Assembly: GCA_963817035.1 (NCBI GenBank)
Contig: CAWFMM010000003.1
Location: 744,001 to 808,000, forward strand
Reading direction: 5' to 3'
From: AC-49 sp963817035
Lineage (GTDB): Bacteria > Actinomycetota > Thermoleophilia > Solirubrobacterales > Solirubrobacteraceae
Length of the DNA: 64,000 bases
The notes beneath the pieces were generated by a model. The model ran no database searches and had not been told where the DNA came from. It saw only the letters and a program-made list of their open reading frames with translations. Shown here piece after piece: positions 42,026 to 51,223 of the stretch (positions within the stretch are counted from its first letter, which is position 1; every line of letters starts with the position of its first letter). Position numbers and translations under genes: made by a program.

Positions 42026-42612
42026 GGGTCGACCCAGCCGCCGGTCTCGCCCTTGTAGGTCCCCTCACCGCCAAGGACCATCCGCACGGTCCGCAGCAGG
42101 ATCTGAACATCCAGACGCCACGAGCGGTGCTCGATGTACCAGAGGTCGAGCTCGATTCGCTGCGACCACGGAAGCGACGCGCGGCCGTTGACCTGGGCCC
42201 AGCCGGTGATCCCCGGGCGGATCGCCAGGCGCCCGCGCTGGCGCTCGGTGTACTGCTCCACCTGGATCGGGATCGTCGGGCGGGGGCCGATGATCGCCAT
42301 GTCGCCGCGCAGGACGTTGAAGAGGTTCGGGATCTCATCCAACGACGTCCGACGCAGGAACGCGCCGACGCGGGTGATCCGGCTGTCGCCGGCGTTGACC
42401 GCCATCCCCGCCCCCATGTGCTCGGCCCCGCTGACCATCGTGCGCAGCTTGAGCACGTCGAACTCGCGGCCGTGCAGGCCGACACGGCGCTGGCGGTAGA
42501 TCGCCCCGCCGCGCGACTCGAGCTTCACCGCGATCGCGGCCACGGCCAGCACCGGGCTGAGCACGATCAACGCTGACCCCGCGACGACGATGTCGAACGC
42601 GCGCCGGATCAC
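42019..42612 (-). CDS. Undecaprenyl-phosphate sugar phosphotransferase (initiating enzyme)
   Basis: 197 residues, the short, catalytic-core form of the bacterial sugar transferase family. One N-terminal membrane segment (FDIVVAGSALIVLSPVLAVA), then VKLESRGGAIYRQRRVGLHG, FDVLKLRTMV, the DE dyad in RRTSLDEIPNLFNVLRGDM, and the end GPRPTIPIQ and PGITGWAQVNGR. It transfers a sugar-1-phosphate to undecaprenyl phosphate in the membrane to start repeat-unit assembly. GTG start with GGAGGGG upstream; overlaps the preceding glycosyltransferase gene by GTGA. Confidence 0.93.
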   Translation of the reverse strand: MIRRAFDIVVAGSALIVLSPVLAVAAIAVKLESRGGAIYRQRRVGLHGREFDVLKLRTMVSGAEHMGAGMAVNAGDSRITRVGAFLRRTSLDEIPNLFNVLRGDMAIIGPRPTIPIQVEQYTERQRGRLAIRPGITGWAQVNGRASLPWSQRIELDLWYIEHRSWRLDVQILLRTVRMVLGGEGTYKGETGGWVDPE

Positions 42613-43748
42613 CGTGTCCCCTCCGCCGCGTCCCAGCCCGCCGTGGTCCCGTGGCGCAGCCAGTCGTAGAGGCCCGCGGCGATCGAGGCGGTCGTCAGCA
42701 CGTAGTAGCGCGCGATCAGCAGCGGTCGTGCGCGCACGCTGCGCGCCGCAAGGGCCGCGGCGATCACGGCCACCTGAACCGCGAACGTCGCGATGTAGAC
42801 CCAGCCCTCGCCGAGCAGGAACGCGTTGGCGATCAGCGCGACGAGATGCAGGAACGGCGACGCGTAGCGCAGCACGCGATGCGAAGCGATCATCAGCGCG
42901 TAGGTCGGTGAGTAGCCGCGCGGCGACAGCAGCCCGCCGCGCAGGACGATCGGCCACGTGTGGCTCATCATCCGCCGCTTGCGCGCGAACTCGCCCTCGA
43001 TCGACGGCACCATCCGCTCGCTCGCTCGCGCCGCCGGCGCGTAGACCGCGCGCCAGCCGCGCTTGACCATGTTGAACGGGAACGACAGATCGTGGCCCAT
43101 CACCGGGTCGACCTCGATGTAGGCCTCGCGGCGGGTCGCATAGATCGCGCCGTTGCCGGCGGTCACCGAGGCCAGCCGCGACTCGAGCGCGCGGATCTTC
43201 ATCTCATAGCGCCAGTAGACGCCCTCCTGATTGGTCCCGCCGTCGTTGACGAACGCGACCTGGCCGCACACGTAGCCGATCTTCGGATCGTCGAACGCCG
43301 CGGTCAGGGCCCGCAGCGCGCCCGGCTCCCACAGCGCGTTGGCGTCGGAGAACGCCAGCAGCGTGCCGCGGGCGTGGGCGACCGCCGCGTCCTGGGCGCG
43401 GATCTTGCCGCCGCGCGGAAGCTCGAGGACGTCGTCGGCACCGGCCGCGCGGGCGAGCGTCGCCGTGTCGTCGGGCGAGCCGTCGCAGGCGACGATCAGC
43501 TGCAACCGCTCACGTGGCCAGTCGAGCGCCAGCGCGTTGCGAACCTTCGCCTCGATCACCGCCGCCTCGGCGTGCGCGGCGACGACCAGCGTGACGTGCG
43601 GCAGGTCAGCCGCCGGGCCCGCAGCGGTCACGGCAGGCCGCGAACGACGCAGCGCGCCGAGGACGACGAGCACCAGCCCGTAGCCGATCTGCGTATAGAC
43701 GAGCAGGGCCGCGCTGACCCAGAAGACCGCCTCGAGCGCCGTGGTCAC
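42609..43748 (-). CDS. Membrane-bound family 2 glycosyltransferase
   Basis: 379 residues from GTG 43748. An N-terminal helix, then GT2 motifs: LVVAAHAEAAVIEAKVRNAL, the nucleotide-binding VACDGSPDDTATLARAAG, the metal-binding FSDANALWEPG, and later MGHDLSFPFNMVKRGW. Three or four helices at the C terminus (ANAFLLGEGWVYIATFAVQV) resemble processive, hyaluronan- or cellulose-synthase-like enzymes, but the QxxRW motif is replaced by RKRRMMSHTWP. Adds a sugar to the growing surface glycan. Confidence 0.88.
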   Translation of the reverse strand: MTTALEAVFWVSAALLVYTQIGYGLVLVVLGALRRSRPAVTAAGPAADLPHVTLVVAAHAEAAVIEAKVRNALALDWPRERLQLIVACDGSPDDTATLARAAGADDVLELPRGGKIRAQDAAVAHARGTLLAFSDANALWEPGALRALTAAFDDPKIGYVCGQVAFVNDGGTNQEGVYWRYEMKIRALESRLASVTAGNGAIYATRREAYIEVDPVMGHDLSFPFNMVKRGWRAVYAPAARASERMVPSIEGEFARKRRMMSHTWPIVLRGGLLSPRGYSPTYALMIASHRVLRYASPFLHLVALIANAFLLGEGWVYIATFAVQVAVIAAALAARSVRARPLLIARYYVLTTASIAAGLYDWLRHGTTAGWDAAEGTR

Positions 43749-43784
43749 CGGCGGGATTGTCGCCCATCGCCCGCCGACCGCGGG

Positions 43785-44981
43785 CTACGGACAGCTGCTC
43801 GGCGGGGTCTTGTGGTGAAAGCGGTCGTCGATCCAGCGGGCGACCGCGGGCGCGCTCTGGGCCCCGATCGCGTCGTGATTCACGCCCGGATAGACGACGA
43901 AGTCGATCGTGTTCAGCAGCTCGCACAGCGAGCGCACGTAGTCGGTCGTGACGCCCGGGGAGACGATCGCATCGGCTGCGCCCTGGGTGATGAGCATCGG
44001 CGTCCCGGTGCGAAACGAGGGTGCGCTGTTGCGCTTGAGCAGCCGCTTCCAGACCTTCATGCGCGTCGGGTTCTTGTGCAGGTAGGTGATCCGCAGGGCG
44101 AGCGCGTGGGGCACGACGCTCTTGGGCTGGGAGTCGTCGGCAATGCAGTAGTCGTCGATCGCCCGCACCGCAGATTGCGTCGTGATGACCTTGCCGAGGC
44201 GTTTCTTGTCGTAGATCTTCACCCACGACGACAGCGTGAACGCGGCGAGGACGTTGCCGGCGACCGTGCCCTTGGAGTGCGCGAACAGCTGCGTGAGCTT
44301 GGTCGGCGGCGCCGCGGCGGCGACGCCGACGAGCTTCAGTCGCTTGCCGTAGCGGCGCGAGAGCTGGGCGACCGACAGCGCGGCCTGGCCGCCCTGGGAC
44401 TCGCCGAACACCGCATAGGTCGACCCGATGTGCGCGCCCGGGAGCTGGCCGGCGGCGCGGACGGCGTCGATCACCGTGCGCGCGGTGGCGCCGCCGAGCA
44501 GGAGGGGATGCGGGCCCGGCGTGCCGAGGCCCTGGTAGTCGGGGACCACGACGGCGTCGCCCGCGTTGATGAACGCCCGCAGGCCGTCGATCTGGTGCGC
44601 GGCGGCCCCGCCGAGGACCGACGGGCCACAGCGTTGGGCGACCCCCGCGACCGGGTGCGCGAAGGCGACGATGTGGCGGCGCGCCTCGGGCGCCTTGCCA
44701 CTGGGCACGATGACCAGCCCGCTGACAACTGCGGGCTTGGCGTCGTAGCCGTGGGTGAGGTACAGAACCCGCCAGCCCTTCTCGCCGAGCGGCAGGCCAT
44801 GGACCCGTTGGATGCGCAGCAGCGTGCCCGGTTTCTTGTGCGGCACCGTCGCTCCGAAGTGATAGAAGGCACCCGCGCGAACCGGTACGGGGATGGGCTT
44901 GTCGTCGCTGGCGAACAGCACAACCGCCGCCGCCGCGAGGACGATCAGGGTCACCAGTCCGACGACGAGCCAGCGGAGCAT
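43785..44981 (-). CDS. Secreted lipase-like alpha/beta hydrolase
   Basis: 398 residues with an N-terminal membrane or signal helix (6-24). The fold and order match the secretory lipase (LIP) family: VVVPDYQGLGTPGPHPLL, the nucleophile GESQGGQAALSVA, the acid in TQGAADAIVSPGVT, and the histidine in YPGVNHDAIGAQS. Expected to hydrolyse triacylglycerols or esters outside the cell. TAGCTT ends 6 nt before the ATG. Its place in the glycan locus may be coincidental, or it may remove acyl groups. Confidence 0.88.
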   Translation of the reverse strand: MLRWLVVGLVTLIVLAAAAVVLFASDDKPIPVPVRAGAFYHFGATVPHKKPGTLLRIQRVHGLPLGEKGWRVLYLTHGYDAKPAVVSGLVIVPSGKAPEARRHIVAFAHPVAGVAQRCGPSVLGGAAAHQIDGLRAFINAGDAVVVPDYQGLGTPGPHPLLLGGATARTVIDAVRAAGQLPGAHIGSTYAVFGESQGGQAALSVAQLSRRYGKRLKLVGVAAAAPPTKLTQLFAHSKGTVAGNVLAAFTLSSWVKIYDKKRLGKVITTQSAVRAIDDYCIADDSQPKSVVPHALALRITYLHKNPTRMKVWKRLLKRNSAPSFRTGTPMLITQGAADAIVSPGVTTDYVRSLCELLNTIDFVVYPGVNHDAIGAQSAPAVARWIDDRFHHKTPPSSCP

Positions 44982-44987
44982 CCGCGC

Positions 44988-44993
44988 AAGCTA
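44988..44993 (-). promoter_or_regulatory. Putative leaderless -10 box (TAGCTT), lipase gene
   Basis: TAGCTT ends 6 nt before the ATG at 44981. Confidence 0.5.
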
Positions 44994-45045
44994 TCCGCAG
45001 CGGCGGCTGCGCGCGTCGGACCATCGGTCGAGTCGTGTCGGGTGC

Positions 45046-45981
45046 TCAGAGACGCGGGCCGCGGTTGTGCTCCTGCGCGGCCTCGCGCAACCCCTCCCCG
45101 CGGCGCGGCCACAGCGTCGCGCTGACGTGGCGCCAGTAGCGCCGCGGGTCATGTCCGGGAGCGATGATCGCCACGAGCGCGCGCACGGCGTAGGTCCACG
45201 CGGTGAGCAGCCGCACGGCGAGCGCCGCGGCCGCGGAGTGGTGCTTGCGCATGTAGCGGTCGCGGTTTCGCGACAGCTCGACGATCCGGCGCTCGGGGAC
45301 CGGGCCGGTCGAGAGCTGCTCGTGGTGGACGCAGCGCGCGCTCGGGACGTAGAGCGTGTGCCAGCCGACGTCGGCGAGGCGCCGGCAGAAGTCGACCTCG
45401 TCGCTGTAGACGAAGAACGCCGGGTCGAACCAGTCGACCGCCTCGGCGGCCTCGCGGCGTACGAGCAGCGCGGCGGACTGAGCCCAGTCGACGCGTCGCG
45501 TGGCCGTGCCCCTGCTCTGGACGGTGAAGCGCCTGTGCAGGAACAGGGCGCCGGCGAGCGCGGTGAGCGGCGTCGGGAAGCGCCAGGCCGAGGGTTGCGG
45601 CGTGCCGTCCGGGCGCAGCAGCGCGGCGCCGGCGGCGGCGGCCTGCGGGTCGTGCTGGAGTGCCTCGTAGAGCGCGAGGGTCGCGCCGGGACGCAGCTCG
45701 GAGTCCTCGTTGAGCAGCAGCCCATAGCGACCCTTGGCGCGCTTGAGCAGCTCGGTGTCGTTCTCGGCCTTGCCATGGCGGCGCGGCAGGGCGATCAGCT
45801 CGTCGACCGTCTCGTGGGCTCGGGCGGCGCCGACGGAGCCGTCCTTCGAGGCGTTGTCGAGGACCAGGACCTCGGTCGTGAACGGCAGCGTCGATCGCTC
45901 GCGCGCGATCGCGTCGAGCCCGCGCAGGAGCAGCTCGCGCTGCTGCGTGTTGACGACCAGGAACGAGAGCTCGATGTCCAC
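45046..45981 (-). CDS. Family 2 glycosyltransferase (rhamnosyltransferase-like)
   Basis: 311 residues from GTG 45981. Motifs: LSFLVVNTQQRELLLRGLDA, VLVLDNASKDGSVGAARA, LLLNEDSELRPGATLALYEA, and FVYSDEVDFCRRLADVGWHT with VHHEQLST after it, the usual order in dTDP-rhamnose- or related transferases. Acts in the cytoplasm on lipid-linked intermediates. Starts only 19 bp from the divergent GT4 gene. Confidence 0.9.
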   Translation of the reverse strand: MDIELSFLVVNTQQRELLLRGLDAIARERSTLPFTTEVLVLDNASKDGSVGAARAHETVDELIALPRRHGKAENDTELLKRAKGRYGLLLNEDSELRPGATLALYEALQHDPQAAAAGAALLRPDGTPQPSAWRFPTPLTALAGALFLHRRFTVQSRGTATRRVDWAQSAALLVRREAAEAVDWFDPAFFVYSDEVDFCRRLADVGWHTLYVPSARCVHHEQLSTGPVPERRIVELSRNRDRYMRKHHSAAAALAVRLLTAWTYAVRALVAIIAPGHDPRRYWRHVSATLWPRRGEGLREAAQEHNRGPRL

Positions 45982-45987
45982 GACGCC

Positions 45988-45993
45988 TATTCT
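45988..45993 (+). promoter_or_regulatory. Putative leaderless -10 box (TATTCT), GT4 gene
   Basis: TATTCT ends 7 nt before the GTG at 46001, inside the 19-bp divergent gap. Confidence 0.5.
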
Positions 45994-46000
45994 CGCCGCT

Positions 46001-47113
46001 GTGCGAGTCCACCTGGTCGACCCCAGCGCGTTCACGCCGCCCTACGACCACGCGCTGGCCGGCGCGCTGGCCGCTCGCGGCGTCGAGGTCTCGCTGGTCA
46101 CGAGCCGCTTTGCCTACGGCGCGACCCCGGCCGCTTCGGGCTACGCGGTGCGCGAGCGCTTCTATCGCTGGGCGCCGGGTGCGCCGGGTTCGTCGCTGCG
46201 CCGGGGCGCGAAGCTGCTCCAGCACGCGCCCGACATGCTGGCCGAGCGCCGCGCGGTGCGAGCCGGCGTCGACCTCGTCCATTTCCAGTGGCTGGACGTC
46301 CAGGTGCTCGACCGCTGGCTGTTGCCGAGCGGGCCGACCGTGCTGACCGCGCACGACGTGCTGCCGCGCGAGGGGGGCGCGGCACAGCGACGCGCGCAGG
46401 CGCGACTGTATTCGCGCGTCGACGCGGTGGTCGTGCATACGGGACACGGCGCGCAGCGGCTGGTCGACGAGGTCGGCGTCGACCCGTCGGCGGTCAACGT
46501 GATCCCCCATGCGGCGTTCACCGGGTTGCGCTCGGTTGAAGGCGCGCTGCCCGCCGAGCTCGCCGCGGTCGACGACGGCCGCCCCGTCGCGCTGTTCTTC
46601 GGCCTGCTGCGTCCGTACAAGGGATTGGACGTCCTGCTCGCCGCGTGGGAGGGCATCCGCGACGCGCAGCTGTGGGTCGTCGGGATGCCGAGGATGGACA
46701 TCTCGGCGCTGCAGGCGGCAGCGCCCGAGGGCGTGCGGTTCGTCCCGCGCTTCGTCGGCGACGAGGAGGCGGTCGGGGTGCTGCGCCGCGCCGAGATCGT
46801 GGTGCTGCCCTACCGCGAGATCGACCAGTCGGGCGTGCTGGCCTCGGCGTTGGGGCTCGGGCGGCCGTTGGTCCTGTCCGACGTCGGCGGCTTTCCTGAG
46901 GTCGCGCGAGCGGGCGCCGCGCGGACGGTCCCGGCCGGCGACGCCAGCGCCCTGCACGACGAGCTCGCCGTGCTCCTGGGTGACGCGGGCGCTCGCCACG
47001 AGCTGTCGGCCGCCGCGACGAAGCTCGCCGACGGGGCGTGGTCGTGGGGCGCGGTGGCCCAGGCTCATGTGGAGCTGTACGAGCGGGTGCTCAGTTCCCG
47101 CAGACCGGCGTGA
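46001..47113 (+). CDS. Family 4 glycosyltransferase
   Basis: 370 residues from GTG 46001. GT-B fold: LAARGVEVSLVTSRFAYG at the N terminus, LTAHDVLPREGG, DAVVVHTGHGAQRLVDEVGV, VALFFGLLRPYKGLDVLLAA, and the donor-binding LPYREIDQSGVLASALGLGR with the retaining E-x7-E-like pattern. It transfers a sugar from a nucleotide donor during repeat-unit assembly. It is the only plus-strand gene in this part of the locus; the 3' end overlaps the convergent small membrane protein gene by 23 bp. Confidence 0.9.
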   Translation: MRVHLVDPSAFTPPYDHALAGALAARGVEVSLVTSRFAYGATPAASGYAVRERFYRWAPGAPGSSLRRGAKLLQHAPDMLAERRAVRAGVDLVHFQWLDVQVLDRWLLPSGPTVLTAHDVLPREGGAAQRRAQARLYSRVDAVVVHTGHGAQRLVDEVGVDPSAVNVIPHAAFTGLRSVEGALPAELAAVDDGRPVALFFGLLRPYKGLDVLLAAWEGIRDAQLWVVGMPRMDISALQAAAPEGVRFVPRFVGDEEAVGVLRRAEIVVLPYREIDQSGVLASALGLGRPLVLSDVGGFPEVARAGAARTVPAGDASALHDELAVLLGDAGARHELSAAATKLADGAWSWGAVAQAHVELYERVLSSRRPA

Positions 47114-47435
47114 GCGCCGGCAGCCAGACGAAGACCGCGAGCAGCCAGAGGACGAAGATCGCCACGACGGCGAGGTGGTGCTTGGCGAAGCGGGCGTCGG
47201 GGTCCTGCAGCCACAGCACGATCAGGCCCGCCCCGGCGAGCGCGATCCCGACAGTGATCCACGCGGCGGTCGTCGGCGCGCGGCAGTCGGCGAAGAAGCC
47301 GATCGCCTGCGTCTCGCTGTGGGCCCGAAAGGCGACCGGCACCGACGCCAGCGCCCAGACCAGCGCGCCGAGCCACAGGCACGCCCGCACCGCCGATCGT
47401 CGGGGCGTCTCCCACCATGCGGGCCGCTCGGTCAT
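47091..47435 (-). CDS. Small membrane protein with three helices
   Basis: 114 residues: helices about 17-36, 58-76 and 86-108 (LWLGALVWALASVPVAF, AAWITVGIALAGAGLIVLWL, HLAVVAIFVLWLLAVFVWLP). No family recognised. It follows the flippase gene by 9 bp on the same strand. TAGGCT ends 6 nt before its ATG and uses the flippase stop codon. Confidence 0.75.
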   Translation of the reverse strand: MTERPAWWETPRRSAVRACLWLGALVWALASVPVAFRAHSETQAIGFFADCRAPTTAAWITVGIALAGAGLIVLWLQDPDARFAKHHLAVVAIFVLWLLAVFVWLPALTPVCGN

Positions 47436-47441
47436 CGCCGC

Positions 47442-47447
47442 AGCCTA
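47442..47447 (-). promoter_or_regulatory. Putative leaderless -10 box (TAGGCT), small membrane protein
   Basis: TAGGCT ends 6 nt before the ATG at 47435; its TAG is the flippase stop codon. Confidence 0.45.
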
Positions 47448-48915
47448 TGGCGCGCCGCGCGCCGGGCGCCGCCAGCGCGCCATCTCGCGCAGCCGTTCCT
47501 TCTCGACGTCGTGCAGGAAGCCCGAGGCCAGGAGCACCACCGGGATCACCGCCAGCGCGATCGATCGCGTCACGAAGCCGACCACGCCCGTGACCGGTAG
47601 CAGCAGGTCGCCGGCCACCGAGACGCCGGCCATCACCGTCACCGCCAGCGCCAGCCGCTGCCACTCGAACGGCACGACGAACAGCCGCCGCGTCAGGAGA
47701 TGGATCGCCACGAGCATGACCACGTAGGCGCCGCACAGCGAGATGCCCGCGCCCTTGATCCCCAGCGGCCCGACGAGCGTCACCAGCAGCACCGCGTTGG
47801 CCGCCAGCCCCAGCATCGCGGCGGGGAACGTCCGCGTCGTGATCTTCGCCCGCCCCGCGATCGTCACGAAGACGAGGAACAGCCCGTACAGCGACCAGCC
47901 CAAGCGCGACCCACGGCAGCGACGCCGCGGCGCCGTAGAACCGCGGCGCCGCCAACAGCCGGATCCCCCAGTCGCCGAGCAGGACGACGGCCGAGACGAC
48001 GATCCCGGTGACCAGCACGTAGGCGGTCGTCACGAACGCGTACAGCCGCCCGGCCTCCTCGTCGTCGCCGACGGAGTACGCCAGCGGCGGCCACGCGGCC
48101 TGGAAGCCGCGCACGGCGAGGATCACGATCGTCGCCATCTTCACCGACAGCGCGTAGAGCCCGGCCGCGGCCGGCGACTCGACCCGCAACAGGTAGGCGC
48201 GGTCGAGGACGTTCAGGGCGAAGACGGCGGCGTCGGCGGGGACGGTCGGCGCGCCGAAGCGCATCAGCGGGTCGAGCGCGCGGCGGCCGCCGGCCGGCCA
48301 GAACCCGACGCGGCGGCGCTCGAAGACCCACAGCCCGAGCAGGACGACGGTCGACGAGCCGTAGTTGCCCAGCAGGTAGCCGCGCGCTCCCTGCCCGAGG
48401 ATGACGACGAGCACGATCGTCGAGGAGACCGTCAGCACGACGTTGGTCAGCGACGCGGTCATGTACACGCGCCGGCGCTCCTCGCAGCGCAGCAGCGTGT
48501 ACATCAGGTCAAGGTTGGTGAACGCCCACAGGCCGAGGACACCGAGCGAGAACAGGGTGCCGTCGTCGGTGGCGAGGATCAGCCGCGACAGCGACTCGGC
48601 AAAGACCAGGGCCAGCGCGGCGACGATCGTCGTCGTCACGAACGTGAAGCCGCTCGCCGTGCGCGCGAGGCGATCGCGGCGCTCGGCGTCGTCGTCGTCG
48701 AACCAGAACCGCAGCAGCGCCTCGCCGATCCCGAAGCGCAGGACGATGCTCGCGAGGATGATGAACGTCAGCAGCGTCTCGGCGTAGCCGTACTGCGCCT
48801 GGGTCAGATGGCGCGTGTAGAGCGGCAGCGTGATCAGCGCCAGCGCAGCCGACAGGAAGCTCGCCGCCTGGTAGGCCGCCGACGATGCGGCCAGGCGTTT
48901 CAGGTAGCCGAGCAC
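47445..48915 (-). pseudogene. Polysaccharide flippase (Wzx/MATE-like), frame broken once
   Basis: About 489 residues when repaired, with 12-14 helices. Begins LKRLAASSAAYQAASFLSAA and LALITLPLYTRHLTQAQYGY, the classic Wzx/polysaccharide_synt opening. It moves lipid-linked repeat units across the membrane. At about 47902, an extra A on the plus strand (CCCAAGCGC, expected CCCAGCGC) changes 'WVALG' into 'LVAVRAV'; in the next frame WSLYGLFLVFVTIAGRAKIT follows directly and runs to the stop. The frame is otherwise clean, so a sequence error is likelier than a true null allele. GTG start with TAGCCT 6 nt upstream. Confidence 0.85.
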
Positions 48916-48921
48916 GCGTGC

Positions 48922-48927
48922 AGGCTA
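48922..48927 (-). promoter_or_regulatory. Putative leaderless -10 box (TAGCCT), flippase
   Basis: TAGCCT ends 6 nt before the GTG at 48915. Confidence 0.5.
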
Positions 48928-48967
48928 ACTTGCGTCCAGAGGGGGAATGCACGACGGGTGGCGAAGG

Positions 48968-48973
48968 TACCCT
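48968..48973 (+). promoter_or_regulatory. Putative leaderless -10 box (TACCCT), beta-helix gene
   Basis: TACCCT ends 6 nt before the ATG at 48980, favouring it over the adjacent ATG at 48977. Confidence 0.45.
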
Positions 48974-48979
48974 CCGATG

Positions 48980-50951
48980 ATGCGCGCCCCGCTGCGGCTG
49001 ACGTTCGCGATGCTCGTCGCTGCGCTGTGCGTGCCGGCGGTGGCGAGCGGCGGACACGACGTTCTGCGTGCACCAGGGCACCGGAGGCTGCGGCGCCCGG
49101 ACAGAATCGACGAGGGCAACGATCTCCAGATGGCGCTCGACGCAGGCCGGGATCCTGTCCGGCGAACGCCAACACGATCCTCATCGGGCAGGGCACGTTT
49201 ACTCGCCAAGTCGCCCGCGACCCAGTTCACCTGGACCGGGACCTCGCACGGCTTGACGATCACTGGCGACCGAGCATCGCGGACACGACCCTGACCGGCG
49301 TTCCCGGGTCGACCACGGTCCTGAATCTCGGCGCAAGCGCCGCCCATCCGGCGACGATCTCGAGCCTGACGATCAAGGCCGCGGACGTCACGAGCAACGG
49401 CGCCTCGCTCGCCAACACGACGGCGAGCAACCATCGCAGTCACACTGCCGGCGAACTCGACCGGCGCCGGCCTGACCCTCCAGGACTCCTCGCTGACCGA
49501 CGGCACGGTCACCGCCGCAACGCCGCTCTCGAACGCCTCGCGTGCGATCCAGGCCGACGGCAGTCACCAGCCTTCGCCGCGTCACCACCACCGCGCAGCG
49601 CGGTGTCACCTCCAGTAGCGGCACGCTGACCGCTAGCAACCTTCGCGTCTCGTCGACCGGCTTTGGGCTTGTCGCCGAATTCAACGCGGCGGTCACGGTC
49701 AACGAGGGGTTGTTCACGATGCCCACCGGTACTCCGGGCGGCAATATCGCCCTGGTGTCGCAAGGCGGCGCGACGCTGAACGCGCGCTCGCTGACGATCA
49801 TCGGCACCGGAACCGGCGCGATCGGCATCGATGTCCTGGGCAGTGCGGGCACTCAGTCCCACGCCACCGTCGCGGACTCGATCTTCTCGGGCTTCACCAC
49901 CGATGTCCGCCGTGAGGTCAACGGCGCGGTCACCGCGTCAGCCGATCTGACGCTCGACCACGACATCGTCAACCTCGGCGTCGACTCCGGTGTGCCAGGC
50001 ATACAGCCGAGCGCCGTGACGAACGTCAACCTCAGCCCGCTGTTCGTCGACGCCTCCCACGGCGACTACCGGCCAAAGTTCAACTCGCCGGCTGTCGACA
50101 GTGGTGGTGACTGCCCGGCGCTGTCGATCTGCGCGACGACGCCCGACATGGCCGGGCGGACGCGGCCGATCAACGGCGTCCTCGACCGCGGCGCGTTTGA
50201 GTACGCACACCAGGCACCGACGGTCAGTGCTGTCGCGGGCGAGACGATTCGCTTCATCGGCGCGGCCTCGAGCTTCACCGCGTCGGGCGCCGACGCCGAC
50301 GCCGACCCGCTGACCTACGCGTGGACGTTCGATGACGGCGGGGTCGCGACCGGCGCGGTCGTCAGCCACATGTTCACGACATTGGGCGTGCACACCGCCC
50401 ATGTCACGGCGACCGACGCCACCGGCCTGACCGCAACCGCCAGCGCGACGACGAACATCACCGTCCCGCCCGTGCTGGGGCCGCCGGTCACCGCGCCCCC
50501 GCCCTCGACACCCGACAAGACGCCGCCGGTGCTCAGCAAGCTCGCGCTCAGCCACCCGACGTTCGCCGTCAGCTCGGCCTCGAACGCCGTGGTCGCCAAG
50601 GCCAAGGCCAAGAAGAAGAAGCCGGTCAAGGGCACGACGATCACGTTCACCCTGTCAGAGCTCGCGGGGGTCACGCTGAAGTTCGAGCTCGAGACCCCCG
50701 GCGTGATCTCCGGGGGCAAGTGCGTCGCCAGGAGCAAGGCTCACGCCCACGGGAAGAAATGCACGGTGTTCGTCCGCAAGGTCACCCTGAGCCGCCGCAA
50801 CCTCCCCGCCGGCCACGTCTCGATCGCGTTCTCGGGCCGGATCGGGACCAAGCCGCTGGGCAAGGGCAAGTACCGCCTGACCGCCTCGGCGACCGACCCC
50901 GCCGGCAACCACTCCAAGACCCCGGCCCAGGTCGAGCTCCAGATCGTCTGA
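48980..50951 (+). pseudogene. Secreted parallel-beta-helix/PKD protein, many frame breaks in its first third
   Basis: About 654 residues if repaired. A signal peptide (TFAMLVAALCVPAVASGG) is followed by fragments in alternating frames: FCVHQGTGGCG, IDEGNDLQMALDA, AGILS, ANANTILIGQGTFT, SPATQFTWTGTSHGLTITGD, SIADTTLTGVPGSTTVLN, VTLPANSTGAGLTLQDSSLT and AVTSLRRVTTTAQRG. Together they are the usual start of right-handed beta-helix (polygenic repeat) surface proteins of this lineage. From about 49590 the frame stays open to the stop: a beta-helix, a PKD domain (DPLTYAWTFDDGG) and a basic Lys-rich C-terminal Ig-like domain. About eight junctions, ten extra bases in total and no in-frame stop within the coding fragments. 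Confidence 0.7.
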
Positions 50952-50965
50952 TCGCGACCGGCTAC

Positions 50966-51003
50966 TTCATGTTCTGCACATGATAATCTGTGCGACACAT
51001 GAA
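50966..51003 (+). promoter_or_regulatory. vapBC-2 promoter/operator: 38-bp dyad
   Basis: TTCATGT (50966-50972) and ACATGAA (50997-51003), and inside them GCACA (50976-50980) and TGTGC (50989-50993), share one centre at 50984.5. The TAATCT -10 box (50984-50989) lies at that centre, 9 nt before the ATG at 50999. A dimeric antitoxin bound here would block the promoter. Confidence 0.7.
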
Positions 51004-51223
51004 GATGCTCCAGGTTCGCAACGTGCCCGATGACCTCCACCGTGCGCTGAAGGAGCGGGCGGCTCGTGAGGGCACCACCATGTCCGACATCGTCCTGCGC
51101 GAACTGCCGCGACTCGCGAACCGGCCATCGCCTGAACAGGTGCTGGCGCGGATCAGGCAGCGGTCGGCGGTCGGCGGCGCGCCCGCCTCGGAGCTCATCG
51201 ACGAGGAACGCAAACAGCGCTGA
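50999..51223 (+). CDS. FitA/VapB-type ribbon-helix-helix antitoxin (module 2)
   Basis: 74 residues from ATG 50999 (GTG 50990 also possible). MKMLQVRNVPDDLHRALKER and AAREGTTMSDIVLRELPRLA are the ribbon-helix-helix DNA-binding unit of FitA-like antitoxins; the tail SEQVLARIRQRS-like 'PEQVLARIRQRSAVGG' binds the toxin. It overlaps the toxin gene by one base (TGATG). Different class from the AbrB antitoxin of module 1. Confidence 0.9.
   Translation: MKMLQVRNVPDDLHRALKERAAREGTTMSDIVLRELPRLANRPSPEQVLARIRQRSAVGGAPASELIDEERKQR

Noticed and set aside
48980..49600. Old, naturally decayed pseudogene
   Set aside because: The open segments contain no stop codons and all changes are of one sign; natural decay would mix stops, deletions and insertions.
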